This document shows positions 12,214 to 20,464 of a DNA stretch of 64,000 bases, one piece after another. The DNA comes from Stenotrophomonas terrae. Lineage in GTDB: Bacteria; Pseudomonadota; Gammaproteobacteria; Xanthomonadales; Xanthomonadaceae. The DNA lies in assembly GCF_001431465.1 (NCBI RefSeq), contig NZ_LDJJ01000041.1:1-64000 (forward strand), in the 5' to 3' direction. The first letter of the stretch is position 1, and each line of letters starts with the position of its first letter. A program made the translations under genes and the position numbers. The notes below the pieces were generated by a model. It saw only the letters and a list, made by a program, of their open reading frames with translations, was not told where the DNA came from and did not search any database.

Positions 12214-13152
12214 ATGCGCATCCTGATTCTCGGTGCCGGTGGTACTGGTGGTTACTTTGGTGGTCGGCTGGCCCAGGCCGGTATTGATGTCACTTTCCTG
12301 GTGCGGCCCAACCGCGCTGCACAGCTGGATCGCGATGGTCTGGTGATCCGCAGCCCGCTCGGCGATGCCGCATTTCCAGTCGCCCACGTCACAGCCGAGG
12401 CCTTGCCGCAGTTGGCAAAGGAAAAGCCCTTCGATCTGGTCATCCTCAGCTGCAAGGCCTATGACCTGGACAGTTCGATCGACGCGATCGCACCTGCGGT
12501 AGCTGCCAACACCACCGTGCTGCCCATCCTCAATGGCCTGCGTCACTACGCCGCCCTGGATGCGCGCTTCGGAGCCGAACGCGTGCTCGGCGGGCTGTGC
12601 TTCATCAGCGCGACCAAGGCCGAAGACGGCGCGGTGCTGCACCTGGACAAGCCGGCCAAGCTGACCTTTGGCGAACGCGATGGCGCCACTAACAGCGCGC
12701 GTGTGACCGCCTTGGCCAAGGCCTGCGAACAGGCCGGCATCGATCACGTCGCCTCGGCCGACATCGCCCAGGAGCAATGGATCAAATACACATTCCTGAC
12801 CGCACTGGCCGCCGGCACCTGCCTGATGCGCGCCGATGTTGGCACCATCGTCGCCAGCGACCACGGCAGCGCTTTCATGCAGGCCTTGTATGCCCAATGC
12901 CTGGCGGTCGCCGCGCAGGCCGGCCAGCCGATTCCTGCGAAGGCACAGGAGATCGCGTTGGGCGCCATCACCAAATCCGGCTCACCGATCAAGGCGTCGA
13001 TGCTGCGTGACCTGGAAGCCGGTCAGCGCGTGGAAGCCGCGCATATCGTCGGCGACATGCTTAGCCGGGCGCTTGCCGCCGGGCAATCCGCACCGCTGCT
13101 GCAGGCGGCGTATTGCCACCTGCAGGCCTACGAGGCCCAGCGCACGGTTTGA
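12214..13152 (+). CDS. 2-dehydropantoate 2-reductase family protein
   Basis: About 312 residues from ATG 12214 (Met-Arg-Ile-Leu-Ile-Leu); ATG 12199 is an alternative five codons upstream. The N-terminal Rossmann motif Gly-Ala-Gly-Gly-Thr-Gly-Gly-Tyr-Phe-Gly-Gly binds NADPH, and a later Leu-Asn-Gly-Leu and a C-terminal Lys-Ala-Ser-Met-Leu-Arg-Asp-Leu-Glu-Ala-Gly match the ApbA/PanE C-terminal domain. The family reduces ketopantoate to pantoate for CoA synthesis. Genomes often hold several paralogues and no pantothenate genes are adjacent, so I do not assign panE. Confidence 0.82.
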   Translation: MRILILGAGGTGGYFGGRLAQAGIDVTFLVRPNRAAQLDRDGLVIRSPLGDAAFPVAHVTAEALPQLAKEKPFDLVILSCKAYDLDSSIDAIAPAVAANTTVLPILNGLRHYAALDARFGAERVLGGLCFISATKAEDGAVLHLDKPAKLTFGERDGATNSARVTALAKACEQAGIDHVASADIAQEQWIKYTFLTALAAGTCLMRADVGTIVASDHGSAFMQALYAQCLAVAAQAGQPIPAKAQEIALGAITKSGSPIKASMLRDLEAGQRVEAAHIVGDMLSRALAAGQSAPLLQAAYCHLQAYEAQRTV

Positions 13153-13167
13153 AGCCGGCGCCTGCGC

Positions 13168-13977
13168 TCAGACCGGCGGCAGGCGGAAGAAGGCACGGGT
13201 CGCCGCGGTCGCATTGGCCGCGGTAACGGCCACGTCCTCGCCACGATCGCGTGCAAGCTCTTCGACAATATGCGACAGGAACGCCGGCTCGTTGCGGCGG
13301 TCCTTGGGCAGCGGTCGCATCGTGCGCGGCAGCAGATACGGCGCGTCGGTTTCGATCATCAGCCGCTCGGCCGGGATGTGCTTGACCAGCTCGCGCAGGT
13401 GCGCACCACGGCGTTCGTCGCACAGCCAGCCGGTGATGCCGATATACCAATCGCGGTCCAGGTAATCGAACAGCTCGCGCCGCTCTGCGGTGAAGCAATG
13501 CACCACCGCCGGGCCGAGCTTGCCGTCGAAGTTCTTCATCATCGCCAGGAAGTCATCGTGGGCATCGCGCTGGTGCAGGAACAAGGGCTTGCCCACCCCA
13601 TCAACCGCCAGGTCGACGGCTATCTGCAACTGCCGCTCGAAGGCCTTGCGCTGGGCCGGACGCGGCGAGAAATCGCGGTTGTAGTCCAGCCCGCATTCGC
13701 CCACCGCCACTACTTCTGGGTGCGCCTGCAGCGCGCGCATTTCGGCATCGCATTCGTCGGTGTATTCACTGGCGTGATGCGGATGCACGCCGGCGGTGGC
13801 ATACAGAAAACCGGGGTGGCGCTGCGCCAGTGCCAGCGCCATCGGCGAATGCTCGCGGCTGGCGCCGGTGATCACCATCTGCACCACGCCGGCGGCCTTG
13901 GCGCGCTCCAGCACCGCGTCGAGGTCACGATCGAAGGATTCGTGGGTGAGGTTGGCGCCGATGTCGATCAGTTGCAT
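13168..13977 (-). CDS. tatD: TatD, 3'-5' DNA exonuclease / metal-dependent hydrolase
   Basis: From ATG 13977 (Met-Gln-Leu-Ile-Asp-Ile-Gly-Ala-Asn-Leu-Thr) the 269-residue protein is collinear with E. coli TatD. Matching motifs are Thr-Ala-Gly-Val-His-Pro-His, Val-Gly-Glu-Cys-Gly-Leu-Asp-Tyr-Asn-Arg, His-Cys-Phe-Thr, Gly-Ile-Thr-Gly-Trp-Leu-Cys-Asp-Glu-Arg-Arg-Gly and Ile-Glu-Thr-Asp-Ala-Pro-Tyr-Leu-Leu-Pro-Arg. Metal ligands (His, Glu, His, Asp) are present. The longer frame to 14028 adds 17 residues without family support. Divergent from hrpB. Confidence 0.9.
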   Translation of the reverse strand: MQLIDIGANLTHESFDRDLDAVLERAKAAGVVQMVITGASREHSPMALALAQRHPGFLYATAGVHPHHASEYTDECDAEMRALQAHPEVVAVGECGLDYNRDFSPRPAQRKAFERQLQIAVDLAVDGVGKPLFLHQRDAHDDFLAMMKNFDGKLGPAVVHCFTAERRELFDYLDRDWYIGITGWLCDERRGAHLRELVKHIPAERLMIETDAPYLLPRTMRPLPKDRRNEPAFLSHIVEELARDRGEDVAVTAANATAATRAFFRLPPV

Positions 13978-14057
13978 TGAGCTGGAAGTAGGCAGACAGA
14001 AAGCGTGATTGTAGAGGTTTGGTCCCAACCCAGCCCCCCAACCATGAACGAAGCCCG

Positions 14058-14150
14058 GTAGCCCGGGTAAGCGCAGCGCACCCGGGGCAGTTCGCTGAAT
14101 CGCAGGGAGCGCGCGAAAAGCCCCGGGTGCGCTTCGCTTACCCGGGCTAC
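14058..14150. repeat. Intergenic inverted repeat between tatD and hrpB
   Basis: Left arm begins GTAGCCCGGGTAAGCGCAGC and right arm ends GCTTACCCGGGCTAC; the 30-base arms are nearly perfect. A partial third arm (CTTACCCGGGCTAC) follows at about 14153-14166. Confidence 0.65.
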
Positions 14151-14211
14151 AGGCTTACCCGGGCTACGCGGCTACCGGGCGCTTGGCGCGCGCGGCTTCT
14201 ACAATGCGCCG

Positions 14212-16824
14212 ATGGCAATTGCATTCCCCATCACCCCGCTGCTCCCCGACATCCTGCAACAGCTGGCCGCGCATTCGCGGCTGGTACTGGAAGCACCGCC
14301 CGGCGCCGGCAAGACCACTCAGGTGCCGCTGGCACTGCTGGACGCGCCGTGGCTGCAGGGCGGCAAGATCCTCATGCTGGAACCACGCCGCGTGGCCGCG
14401 CGCAGCGCCGCCACCTTCATGGCCCGGCAGCTGGGCGAACCGGTGGGCGAAACCGTTGGTTACCGCATCCGCTTCGAGAACAAGGTTTCCGCGCGCACCC
14501 GCATTGAAGTGGTGACCGAAGGCATCCTGACCCGGATGCTGCAGGACGACCCGCTGCTGGAAGGCGTGGGCGCGCTGCTGTTCGATGAATTCCACGAACG
14601 TCATCTGTCGGCCGACCTGGGCCTGGCGCTGGCGCTGGATGTGCAGGCCCAGCTGCGCGAGGACCTGCGCATCGTGGTGATGTCGGCCACCCTGGATGGC
14701 GAACGGCTGGCGCAGTTCCTGGACGCACCGCGCCTGTCCAGCGAAGGCCGCAGCTACCCGGTGGACGTGAGCCATTTCCCGGCGCGACGCGACGAAACCC
14801 TGGAAGCACAGACACGCCGCGCGGTGGAACAGGCGATGGCCGAGCATCCCGGCGATGTATTGGTATTCCTGCCGGGACAGCGCGAGATTGCGCGGGTGCA
14901 GGCGGCTTTAAGCCCCTCCCCCTCCGGGGGAGGGGTTGGGGAGAGGGCCGGGGGCGCAGCCACCCGCACCAACCAATTGCACGGGGCTTCGCCCGCACCC
15001 TCATCCGGCGCTGCGCGCCACCTTCTCCCGCAGGGAGAAGGGTACGAGGTGCTCCCCCTGCACGGTGAGCTGCCGATCGAACAGCAGACCCGTGTGCTGC
15101 AGCCCGATCCCGAAGGCCGTCGCCGCGTGGTGCTGGCCACCAATGTCGCCGAATCCTCGGTCACCCTGCCCGGCGTGCGGGTAGTGATCGATGCCGGGTT
15201 GGCGCGCGAGCCGCGCTACGACCCCAACAGCGGTTTCTCGCGGCTGGATGCGGTGAACATCTCGCAGGCCTCGGCCGACCAGCGCGCCGGCCGTGCCGGC
15301 CGCGTGGCATCCGGCTGGGCGTGGCGGCTGTGGCCGCAATCGCAGCGACTGGAACCGCAGCGCCGCCCTGAAATGGCGCAGGTGGAACTGGCCGGGCTGG
15401 CACTTGAGCTGGCCGCCTGGGGCAGCGACCAGCTGCGCTTCGTCGATCCGCCACCGGCAGGCGCGCTGTCCGCCGCGCGCGAACTGTTGCGCGGACTCGG
15501 CGCCTTGAACGAAGACAACAGCATCACCGCGCTGGGCAAGCGCATGCTGGCGATGGGCACCCACCCACGGATGGCGGCGATGCTGCTGTCCGCGCAGAAC
15601 CCGCGCGAACAAGCCCTGGCCGCCGACCTGGCCGCGCTGCTGGAAGCACGCGATCCGCTGCGCCAGGGCGGCGATGCGCTGGCCGCCCGCTGGCGCGCCT
15701 TGGCCGCGTTCCGCAGTGGCCGCGCGCCGCACGACGCCAACCGTGGCGGCCTGGCCGCGATCGACGCTGCTGCCAAACAATGGCGGCGGCGCCTGCGCTG
15801 CGAGGCGCTGCCCCCGGCCGATAGCGAAGCACACGCGCTGGGTGATCTGCTGGCGCATGCCTTCCCCGACCGTATCGCCACCCAGCACCCGACCGATCCA
15901 CAGCGTTATCAATTGGCCAACGGCCGCAGCGCGCGCCAGTTCGACAACAGCGACCTGCGTGGCGAGCCGTGGCTGGTGATCAGCGAACTGCGCCACGATC
16001 CGCGTGATGCACTGATCCTGCGTGCGGCACCGGTGGACGAGCAGCGCCTGCGCCACGACTTCCCCGACCGTTTCAAGACCCAGGACGTGGTGCGCTGGAA
16101 CAGCAGCAAACGGGCGCTGGAAGCGCGCCGTGAGAGCAGCTTTGAGCGCATCGTGCTGGACAGCCGTTCCGCCGGCCAGGTGGACCCTGCACGCGCCGCA
16201 CGTGCATTGACCGACGCGGTGCGTGAGCTGGGCCTGGACGCCTTGCCGTGGACCGAAAACCTGCAGCAATGGCGCTGGCGGGTGATGGGGCTGCGCCACT
16301 GGATGCCGGAGCTGGAACTACCCGACCTCTCCGACGCGGCGTTGCTGGCCATATTGGATGATTGGTTGCTGCCGGCCTTCAATGGCAAGACGCGGCTGGA
16401 TGCCCTGGCCGAGGAAGAGCTGGGCGAAGCACTGAAATCCGGTCTTGATTGGGGCAGGCGGCAGCTGGTGGACAAACACGCACCGCTGCGCGTCAGCGTG
16501 CCCTCGGGCATGGAACGGCGCATCGAATACGCGCTCGATGATGACGGCATCAGCCCGCGCCCGCCGGTGCTGGCGGTGAAGCTGCAGGAGCTGTTCGGCC
16601 TGGCCGATACGCCGCGCATCGCCGATGGCCGCGTGCCCTTGCTGCTGCACCTGCTGTCACCGGGCGGAAAGCCGCTGCAGGTGACCGGCGACCTGCGCAA
16701 CTTCTGGCAGAACACCTATGCCGAAGTCAGGAAGGAAATGAAGGGGCGCTACCCCAGGCATCCGTGGCCGGATGATCCGTGGAGCGCTACGGCGACGCAT
16801 CGGGCGAAGCCTCGGGGGACTTGA
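14212..16824 (+). CDS. hrpB: ATP-dependent helicase HrpB with repeat-derived insertion
   Basis: 870-residue DEAH-type helicase. Walker A Gly-Ala-Gly-Lys-Thr-Thr at 31-36, Asp-Glu-Phe-His at 125-128, Ser-Ala-Thr at 158-160, then Thr-Asn-Val-Ala-Glu-Ser-Ser-Val-Thr, Gln-Arg-Ala-Gly-Arg-Ala-Gly-Arg and the HrpB C-terminal domain ending near Tyr-Pro-Arg-His-Pro-Trp-Pro. In E. coli HrpB about 14 residues separate the helicase-C start from Pro-Leu-Tyr-Gly. Here residues about 234-278 form an extra Gly/Ser/Pro/Ala-rich segment whose DNA matches intergenic repeats of this genome. The reading frame stays open, so the protein may still be functional. Precise substrate of HrpB is unknown. Confidence 0.9.
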   Translation: MAIAFPITPLLPDILQQLAAHSRLVLEAPPGAGKTTQVPLALLDAPWLQGGKILMLEPRRVAARSAATFMARQLGEPVGETVGYRIRFENKVSARTRIEVVTEGILTRMLQDDPLLEGVGALLFDEFHERHLSADLGLALALDVQAQLREDLRIVVMSATLDGERLAQFLDAPRLSSEGRSYPVDVSHFPARRDETLEAQTRRAVEQAMAEHPGDVLVFLPGQREIARVQAALSPSPSGGGVGERAGGAATRTNQLHGASPAPSSGAARHLLPQGEGYEVLPLHGELPIEQQTRVLQPDPEGRRRVVLATNVAESSVTLPGVRVVIDAGLAREPRYDPNSGFSRLDAVNISQASADQRAGRAGRVASGWAWRLWPQSQRLEPQRRPEMAQVELAGLALELAAWGSDQLRFVDPPPAGALSAARELLRGLGALNEDNSITALGKRMLAMGTHPRMAAMLLSAQNPREQALAADLAALLEARDPLRQGGDALAARWRALAAFRSGRAPHDANRGGLAAIDAAAKQWRRRLRCEALPPADSEAHALGDLLAHAFPDRIATQHPTDPQRYQLANGRSARQFDNSDLRGEPWLVISELRHDPRDALILRAAPVDEQRLRHDFPDRFKTQDVVRWNSSKRALEARRESSFERIVLDSRSAGQVDPARAARALTDAVRELGLDALPWTENLQQWRWRVMGLRHWMPELELPDLSDAALLAILDDWLLPAFNGKTRLDALAEEELGEALKSGLDWGRRQLVDKHAPLRVSVPSGMERRIEYALDDDGISPRPPVLAVKLQELFGLADTPRIADGRVPLLLHLLSPGGKPLQVTGDLRNFWQNTYAEVRKEMKGRYPRHPWPDDPWSATATHRAKPRGT
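14911..15045. repeat. Intergenic-type repeat inside hrpB
   Basis: CCCTCCCCCTCCGGGGGAGG followed by GGGTTGGGGAGAGGG, then CCCTCATCCGG and CTTCTCCCGCAGGGAGAAGG. These modules recur between genes at about 20.06, 20.26, 20.34 and 32.15 kb. The length is a multiple of three, so the helicase frame is kept. Confidence 0.7.
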
Positions 16825-16888
16825 TTGGGGTTTGGCGAGGCTGCGGCGACGGCGAAGGCAAAAGCGAGAGCAAAAACCAGAGCAAAAG

Positions 16889-17017
16889 CACCCCTCCCCA
16901 ACCCTCCCCTTGCCCATGGCAAAGGGAGGGGGTGGTTCTTGGCAATCTGTCAGTGTGCAGCGCAGCCGCACTGGCCCCCTCCCTTGCGCTACGCGCAGGG
17001 GAGGGTTGGGGAGGGGT
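16889..17017. repeat. CCCCTCCCCAACCCTCCCC inverted repeat; rest of the 16825-17230 gap
   Basis: The gap after hrpB holds a pair of inverted CCCTCCCC modules (left arm with TTGCCCATGGCAAAGGGAGG, right arm with TTGCGCTACGCGCAGGGGAGG). It is preceded by a purine-rich tract of GGCAAAAGCGAGAGCAAA type at 16850-16888. I see no gene in 16825-17230. Confidence 0.6.
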
Positions 17018-17230
17018 TGCCGTTGGTTTTGATCCTGCCGTTGACTCCGATCTAACCTTTGGCAGTGATCCTGATGCTGACTGCGAGCCTTGCCAGCCGT
17101 GCAGCTCCGCATTGCCGTTGCTTCAGCTTCAGCCTTCCACAACAGCGCTCGGCACTTCCCGGCTAACATCCCCTACACGTCCCTCTGGTAAAACTCAGGG
17201 TCTGACCTGTCACCACAAGGAGTCCCCCAC

Positions 17231-17587
17231 ATGAGCAAGTTCAGCGATATCACCGGACCGGCACTGGAACGCGCCCTGGAACTGGTCAACAACGCCGGCG
17301 GCGGCATCAAGCACGGCGGCTCCAGCGCTGCCGAATGGCTGAAGACCGGCGCCGCGATTGGTGCGATGAAAAGCGGTGGCCGTGCCGTCACCCGCGCAGC
17401 CAAGCGCAACCCCACCGCTACCGTCGCCGTTGCCGCCGTAGGCCTGGGTCTGCTCGGCTATGCGCTGTACCGCCGCAACAAGCGCGACAACGAAGCCATT
17501 GAAGCCAAGTCGCGGCAGATCGCGCAGCGCCGTCGCCATGCGGCCAGCGTGACTGACGAAACCAGCGATATCGGCAGCGACGCCTGA
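17231..17587 (+). CDS. Small single-span membrane protein, conserved hypothetical
   Basis: 118 residues from ATG 17231, preceded by AAGGAG at good spacing. A Gly/Ala-rich amphipathic N-terminal half is followed by one membrane segment (about residues 59-78, Ala-Thr-Val-Ala-Val-Ala-Ala-Val-Gly-Leu-Gly-Leu-Leu-Gly-Tyr) and a strongly basic, then acidic, tail. No catalytic motif. Function unknown; stands alone between two repeat blocks. Confidence 0.65.
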   Translation: MSKFSDITGPALERALELVNNAGGGIKHGGSSAAEWLKTGAAIGAMKSGGRAVTRAAKRNPTATVAVAAVGLGLLGYALYRRNKRDNEAIEAKSRQIAQRRRHAASVTDETSDIGSDA

Positions 17588-17620
17588 GTCTGTTTTTTTG
17601 AGGTGGGTGCTTGAAGCACA

Positions 17621-17668
17621 AGCACCCCCTCCCCAGCCCTCCCCTTGCCGCTGGCAAAGGGAGGGAGC
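17621..17668. repeat. CCCTCCCC-type intergenic repeat, single unit
   Basis: CACCCCCTCCCCAGCCCTCC followed by TTGCCGCTGGCAAAGGGAGGG, the same module as at 12.08, 16.89 and 56.5 kb. It marks the left border of the catabolic island. Confidence 0.55.
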
Positions 17669-17683
17669 AGGTCCCGCGGTGTG

Positions 17684-18799
17684 TTAGAGGCCCAGCTCGG
17701 CCAGGACCGCTGCGGTGGACTGGCCGATGCCATCGAGCTGCGGATTGATACGCCCCGGTTCGTTGGCAAACTTGATCGGAATGCCCAGGTGGGTACCACC
17801 CTGCGCATCGGTCCAGACCATCTCACGCGCACGCGTATGCGGATCGTTGAAGGCCTCGGTAAGTGTCTTGACCGGTGCCCAGCACACGTCGATGTCGTGC
17901 AGGAACAAGGTCCACTCCACCAGCGTGCGGCGTGAGAAGGTTTCCGCCAGGAATTCCTTTACCGGATCCTGAGCGGGACCAGGCGGCAGATGGCATAGAT
18001 GGATCAGATCGGCACGGCCCAAGGCGTTGAGCAGGTTCTCGGCGAACTTGTGCTCGGCGCCGCCCAGTGCGATCCAGCGGTCATCCGAGCAGCGGTACAG
18101 CTTGTACAGCGCATTGCCGCCCCAGCTGCGTTCTTCCTTGATCACCGGGTCGCGGCCCAGCGCGAACGGCGGGCCCAGCACGTTCGGCAGCCAGGCCATC
18201 AGCGCGTCCTGCATCGACAGGTCGATGTAGTCACCCTCGCCGGTCCGCTCGCGGCGGAACAAAGCCATCAGGATGCCGTTGAGCGCCATCAGCGAGCCGG
18301 CCATATCGGCCACCGGCATATGCGGCATGGCCGGCGTGCCATCCGGCGCACGGTTGAGGCTGACCACGCCGGTATCGGCCTGCATGGCCAGATCGTGCGC
18401 AGGGCGGTTGACCTTGGGGCCGGTCTGGCCGAAGGCACTGATCGCGCAGTACACCAGCCTGGGGTTGATCGCCTTGCAGCTGGCGTAGTCGATGCCCAGG
18501 CGCTTGGCCACACCGGGGCGGAAGGCTTCCACCACCACATCGGCCCATTCCACCAGCCTGGCGAACGCGGCCTTGCCGGCCTCGCTCTTCAGATCGAGCA
18601 CGATGCAGCGCTTGCCGCGATGGGTGTTGCGGAACCAGGTACTGACCCCGGCCTGCTTCAGACCGACCTCGCGCACCGGTTCGCCGCTGGGCGGTTCAAT
18701 CTTGATCACCTCCGCGCCGTGGTCGGCCATCACCATGGTCAGGTGCGGGCCGGGCAGGAACAGCGAAAGATCCAGTACGCGTACACCTTCAAGCTTCAT
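17684..18799 (-). CDS. CaiB/BaiF-family (class III) CoA-transferase, first of two
   Basis: I choose ATG 18799 (Met-Lys-Leu-Glu-Gly-Val-Arg-Val-Leu-Asp-Leu), with GGAG 6 bases upstream; the longer frame to 18913 overlaps the neighbouring CDS. The 371-residue enzyme has Asp-His-Gly-Ala-Glu-Val-Ile-Lys-Ile-Glu-Pro-Pro, Arg-Gly-Lys-Arg-Cys-Ile-Val-Leu-Asp-Leu-Lys, and the family Asp region in His-Asp-Leu-Ala-Met-Gln-Ala-Asp-Thr-Gly. Family members move CoA between carboxylic acids through an aspartyl-CoA thioester. It lies 16 bases after a second member of the same family and in one operon with acyl-CoA genes, so it likely activates a dicarboxylate or branched acid of the island's pathway. Confidence 0.82.
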   Translation of the reverse strand: MKLEGVRVLDLSLFLPGPHLTMVMADHGAEVIKIEPPSGEPVREVGLKQAGVSTWFRNTHRGKRCIVLDLKSEAGKAAFARLVEWADVVVEAFRPGVAKRLGIDYASCKAINPRLVYCAISAFGQTGPKVNRPAHDLAMQADTGVVSLNRAPDGTPAMPHMPVADMAGSLMALNGILMALFRRERTGEGDYIDLSMQDALMAWLPNVLGPPFALGRDPVIKEERSWGGNALYKLYRCSDDRWIALGGAEHKFAENLLNALGRADLIHLCHLPPGPAQDPVKEFLAETFSRRTLVEWTLFLHDIDVCWAPVKTLTEAFNDPHTRAREMVWTDAQGGTHLGIPIKFANEPGRINPQLDGIGQSTAAVLAELGL

Positions 18800-18815
18800 C
18801 ATCAACTCCGTTGCC

Positions 18816-19994
18816 TCACGCGCCAAGCAGGCGCGCGCGGTCTGCATCGTTGTAACCGAGCTCGCGCAGCAGGGCGTCGGCATCGGCATTGAGCGGCGGG
18901 CAGGCATTGCCACTCAGGCGCTGGCCATCGAGCTTGATCGGATTACGCAGCAGGCGCTGGCTGCCGCTTGCATGCGCCACGTCCTGCAGCATATCCACGT
19001 CGCGTACATAGGGATTGTCCAACGCCTGGGCGATATCCAGTACCGGCGCAATCGGAATGCGGCCGGCGAACAGCTGCGTCCAGTGCGCGGTCGGCTGGGT
19101 GCCGAGGATGGTGTCGACCAGCACGGTCAGTTCGTCGCGCACCTTGCGGCGCTCGGCGAAATTGGCGAAGCGCGGCTCGGCGGCCCAGGCCGGATTGCCG
19201 ATGCCTTCGACAAAGGTCTGCCAGAACTTCTCCAGCATGCACATCACCATCACCCAGCCATCGGCGGTGCGGTAGACCTGGCACGGCACGGTGGACGGAT
19301 GCGCGCTACGTGACAGGCGCTCGGTGCGGTGGCCCTCGTTGAGGTACCAGGTGGCCGGGTAGCTGAGCTGGTGCAGGGCCACATCGAACAGGCTGACATC
19401 GACATCACGGCCCTGGCCGGTGCGCATGGCACCGATGATGGCAGCCAGCAGGCCCATCGACATGGTGGTGCCGGTCATGAAATCGACCATCGACAGACCG
19501 AAGCGTGCCGGCGGCGCATCGGGTTCACCGGTCAACGCCATGAAGCCGGCTTCGGCCTGCATCAGATAGTCATAGCCCGGCCACGCCGCGCGCTCGTTGT
19601 CGCGACCATAGGCGGACAGGTGGGCACAGACGATCTTCGGGTTGAGCTTGGACAGCGTGGCGTAATCCAGGCCGAGCTTGCCAGGCTGATCGCCACGCAG
19701 GTTGTTGAGTACGGCGTCGGCGCTGGCAACGAGCTTCTCGAACACTTCGCGGCCTTCGGCGGCCTTCAGGTCCAGGCGCAGCGAGCGCTTGTTGAGATTG
19801 AAGGTCTGGAAGAACAGGCTGTCGCCTTCGCCCAGGAAATACGGGCCGGTGGCGCGCGATACATCGCCGCCCGGCGGTGATTCGATCTTGATGACTTCGG
19901 CGCCGAGGTCGGCCAGGTGCATCGAACCATAGGGGCCGGCACCGTACTGTTCGACGGCAAGGATGCGTAGTCCCTGCAGGGGAAGGTCTTTCAT
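18816..19994 (-). CDS. CaiB/BaiF-family (class III) CoA-transferase, second of two
   Basis: 392 residues from ATG 19994 (Met-Lys-Asp-Leu-Pro-Leu-Gln-Gly-Leu-Arg-Ile-Leu). Family features are Leu-Gly-Ala-Glu-Val-Ile-Lys-Ile-Glu-Ser-Pro-Pro-Gly-Gly-Asp, Lys-Arg-Ser-Leu-Arg-Leu-Asp-Leu-Lys, and the catalytic-Asp context Gly-Tyr-Asp-Tyr-Leu-Met-Gln-Ala-Glu-Ala-Gly. It is clearly different in sequence from the adjacent CaiB protein. The pair may form a two-subunit enzyme or act on two acids. Substrate not identifiable from sequence alone. Confidence 0.85.
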   Translation of the reverse strand: MKDLPLQGLRILAVEQYGAGPYGSMHLADLGAEVIKIESPPGGDVSRATGPYFLGEGDSLFFQTFNLNKRSLRLDLKAAEGREVFEKLVASADAVLNNLRGDQPGKLGLDYATLSKLNPKIVCAHLSAYGRDNERAAWPGYDYLMQAEAGFMALTGEPDAPPARFGLSMVDFMTGTTMSMGLLAAIIGAMRTGQGRDVDVSLFDVALHQLSYPATWYLNEGHRTERLSRSAHPSTVPCQVYRTADGWVMVMCMLEKFWQTFVEGIGNPAWAAEPRFANFAERRKVRDELTVLVDTILGTQPTAHWTQLFAGRIPIAPVLDIAQALDNPYVRDVDMLQDVAHASGSQRLLRNPIKLDGQRLSGNACPPLNADADALLRELGYNDADRARLLGA

Positions 19995-20059
19995 GTGTGG
20001 CCTCTGGGTTTTTAAAAAGCACCGCGGCTGGTTGAGGACCGCGGCGAAAGAGATGCTGC

Positions 20060-20450
20060 TTCCCTTCTCCCCTCGGGAGAAGGTGCCCCGAAGGGGCGGA
20101 TGAGGGTTGGATCTGCTGTTACCGCCGGTGCTTTGGCTTTTGGCTTTTGGCTTTTGGCTTTTTGGCTGTTGGCTTTGGCTGTTGCTTCTAGCTGTTGCTG
20201 TTGCTTTTGACTTTGGCTTTGGCTTTGGCTTCTAGCTGTTGCTTTGCTTCGTCCCTTCTCCCGCTTGCGGGAGAAGGTGCCCAAAGGGCGGATGAGGGGA
20301 GCTTTTTAAAGCTTTGGCTCTGCTTGCTAGAAGCTTCCCCTCACCCCAACCCCTCTCCCGCAAGCGGGAGAGGGGCTACCAGGTTTCTGGCATTGCTTGT
20401 AAAGCTGCCCTCACCCCAACCCCTCTCCCGCTCGCGGGAGAGGGGCTCTG
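20060..20450. repeat. Repeat-rich gap: four stem-loop repeats and a simple-sequence tract
   Basis: The 470-base gap between the CoA-transferase and acyl-CoA dehydrogenase genes holds no gene. It contains CTTCTCCC...GGGAGAAGGTGCCC...GGGCGGATGAGG units near 20062 and 20253. A T-rich imperfect tandem tract of TTTGGC / TTGCTTCTAGC type runs from about 20131 to 20250. Two CCTCACCCCAACCCCTCTCC units with GGGAGAGGGG arms lie near 20338 and 20408. Confidence 0.7.
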
Positions 20451-20464
20451 GTCTGCTTGGGCTT

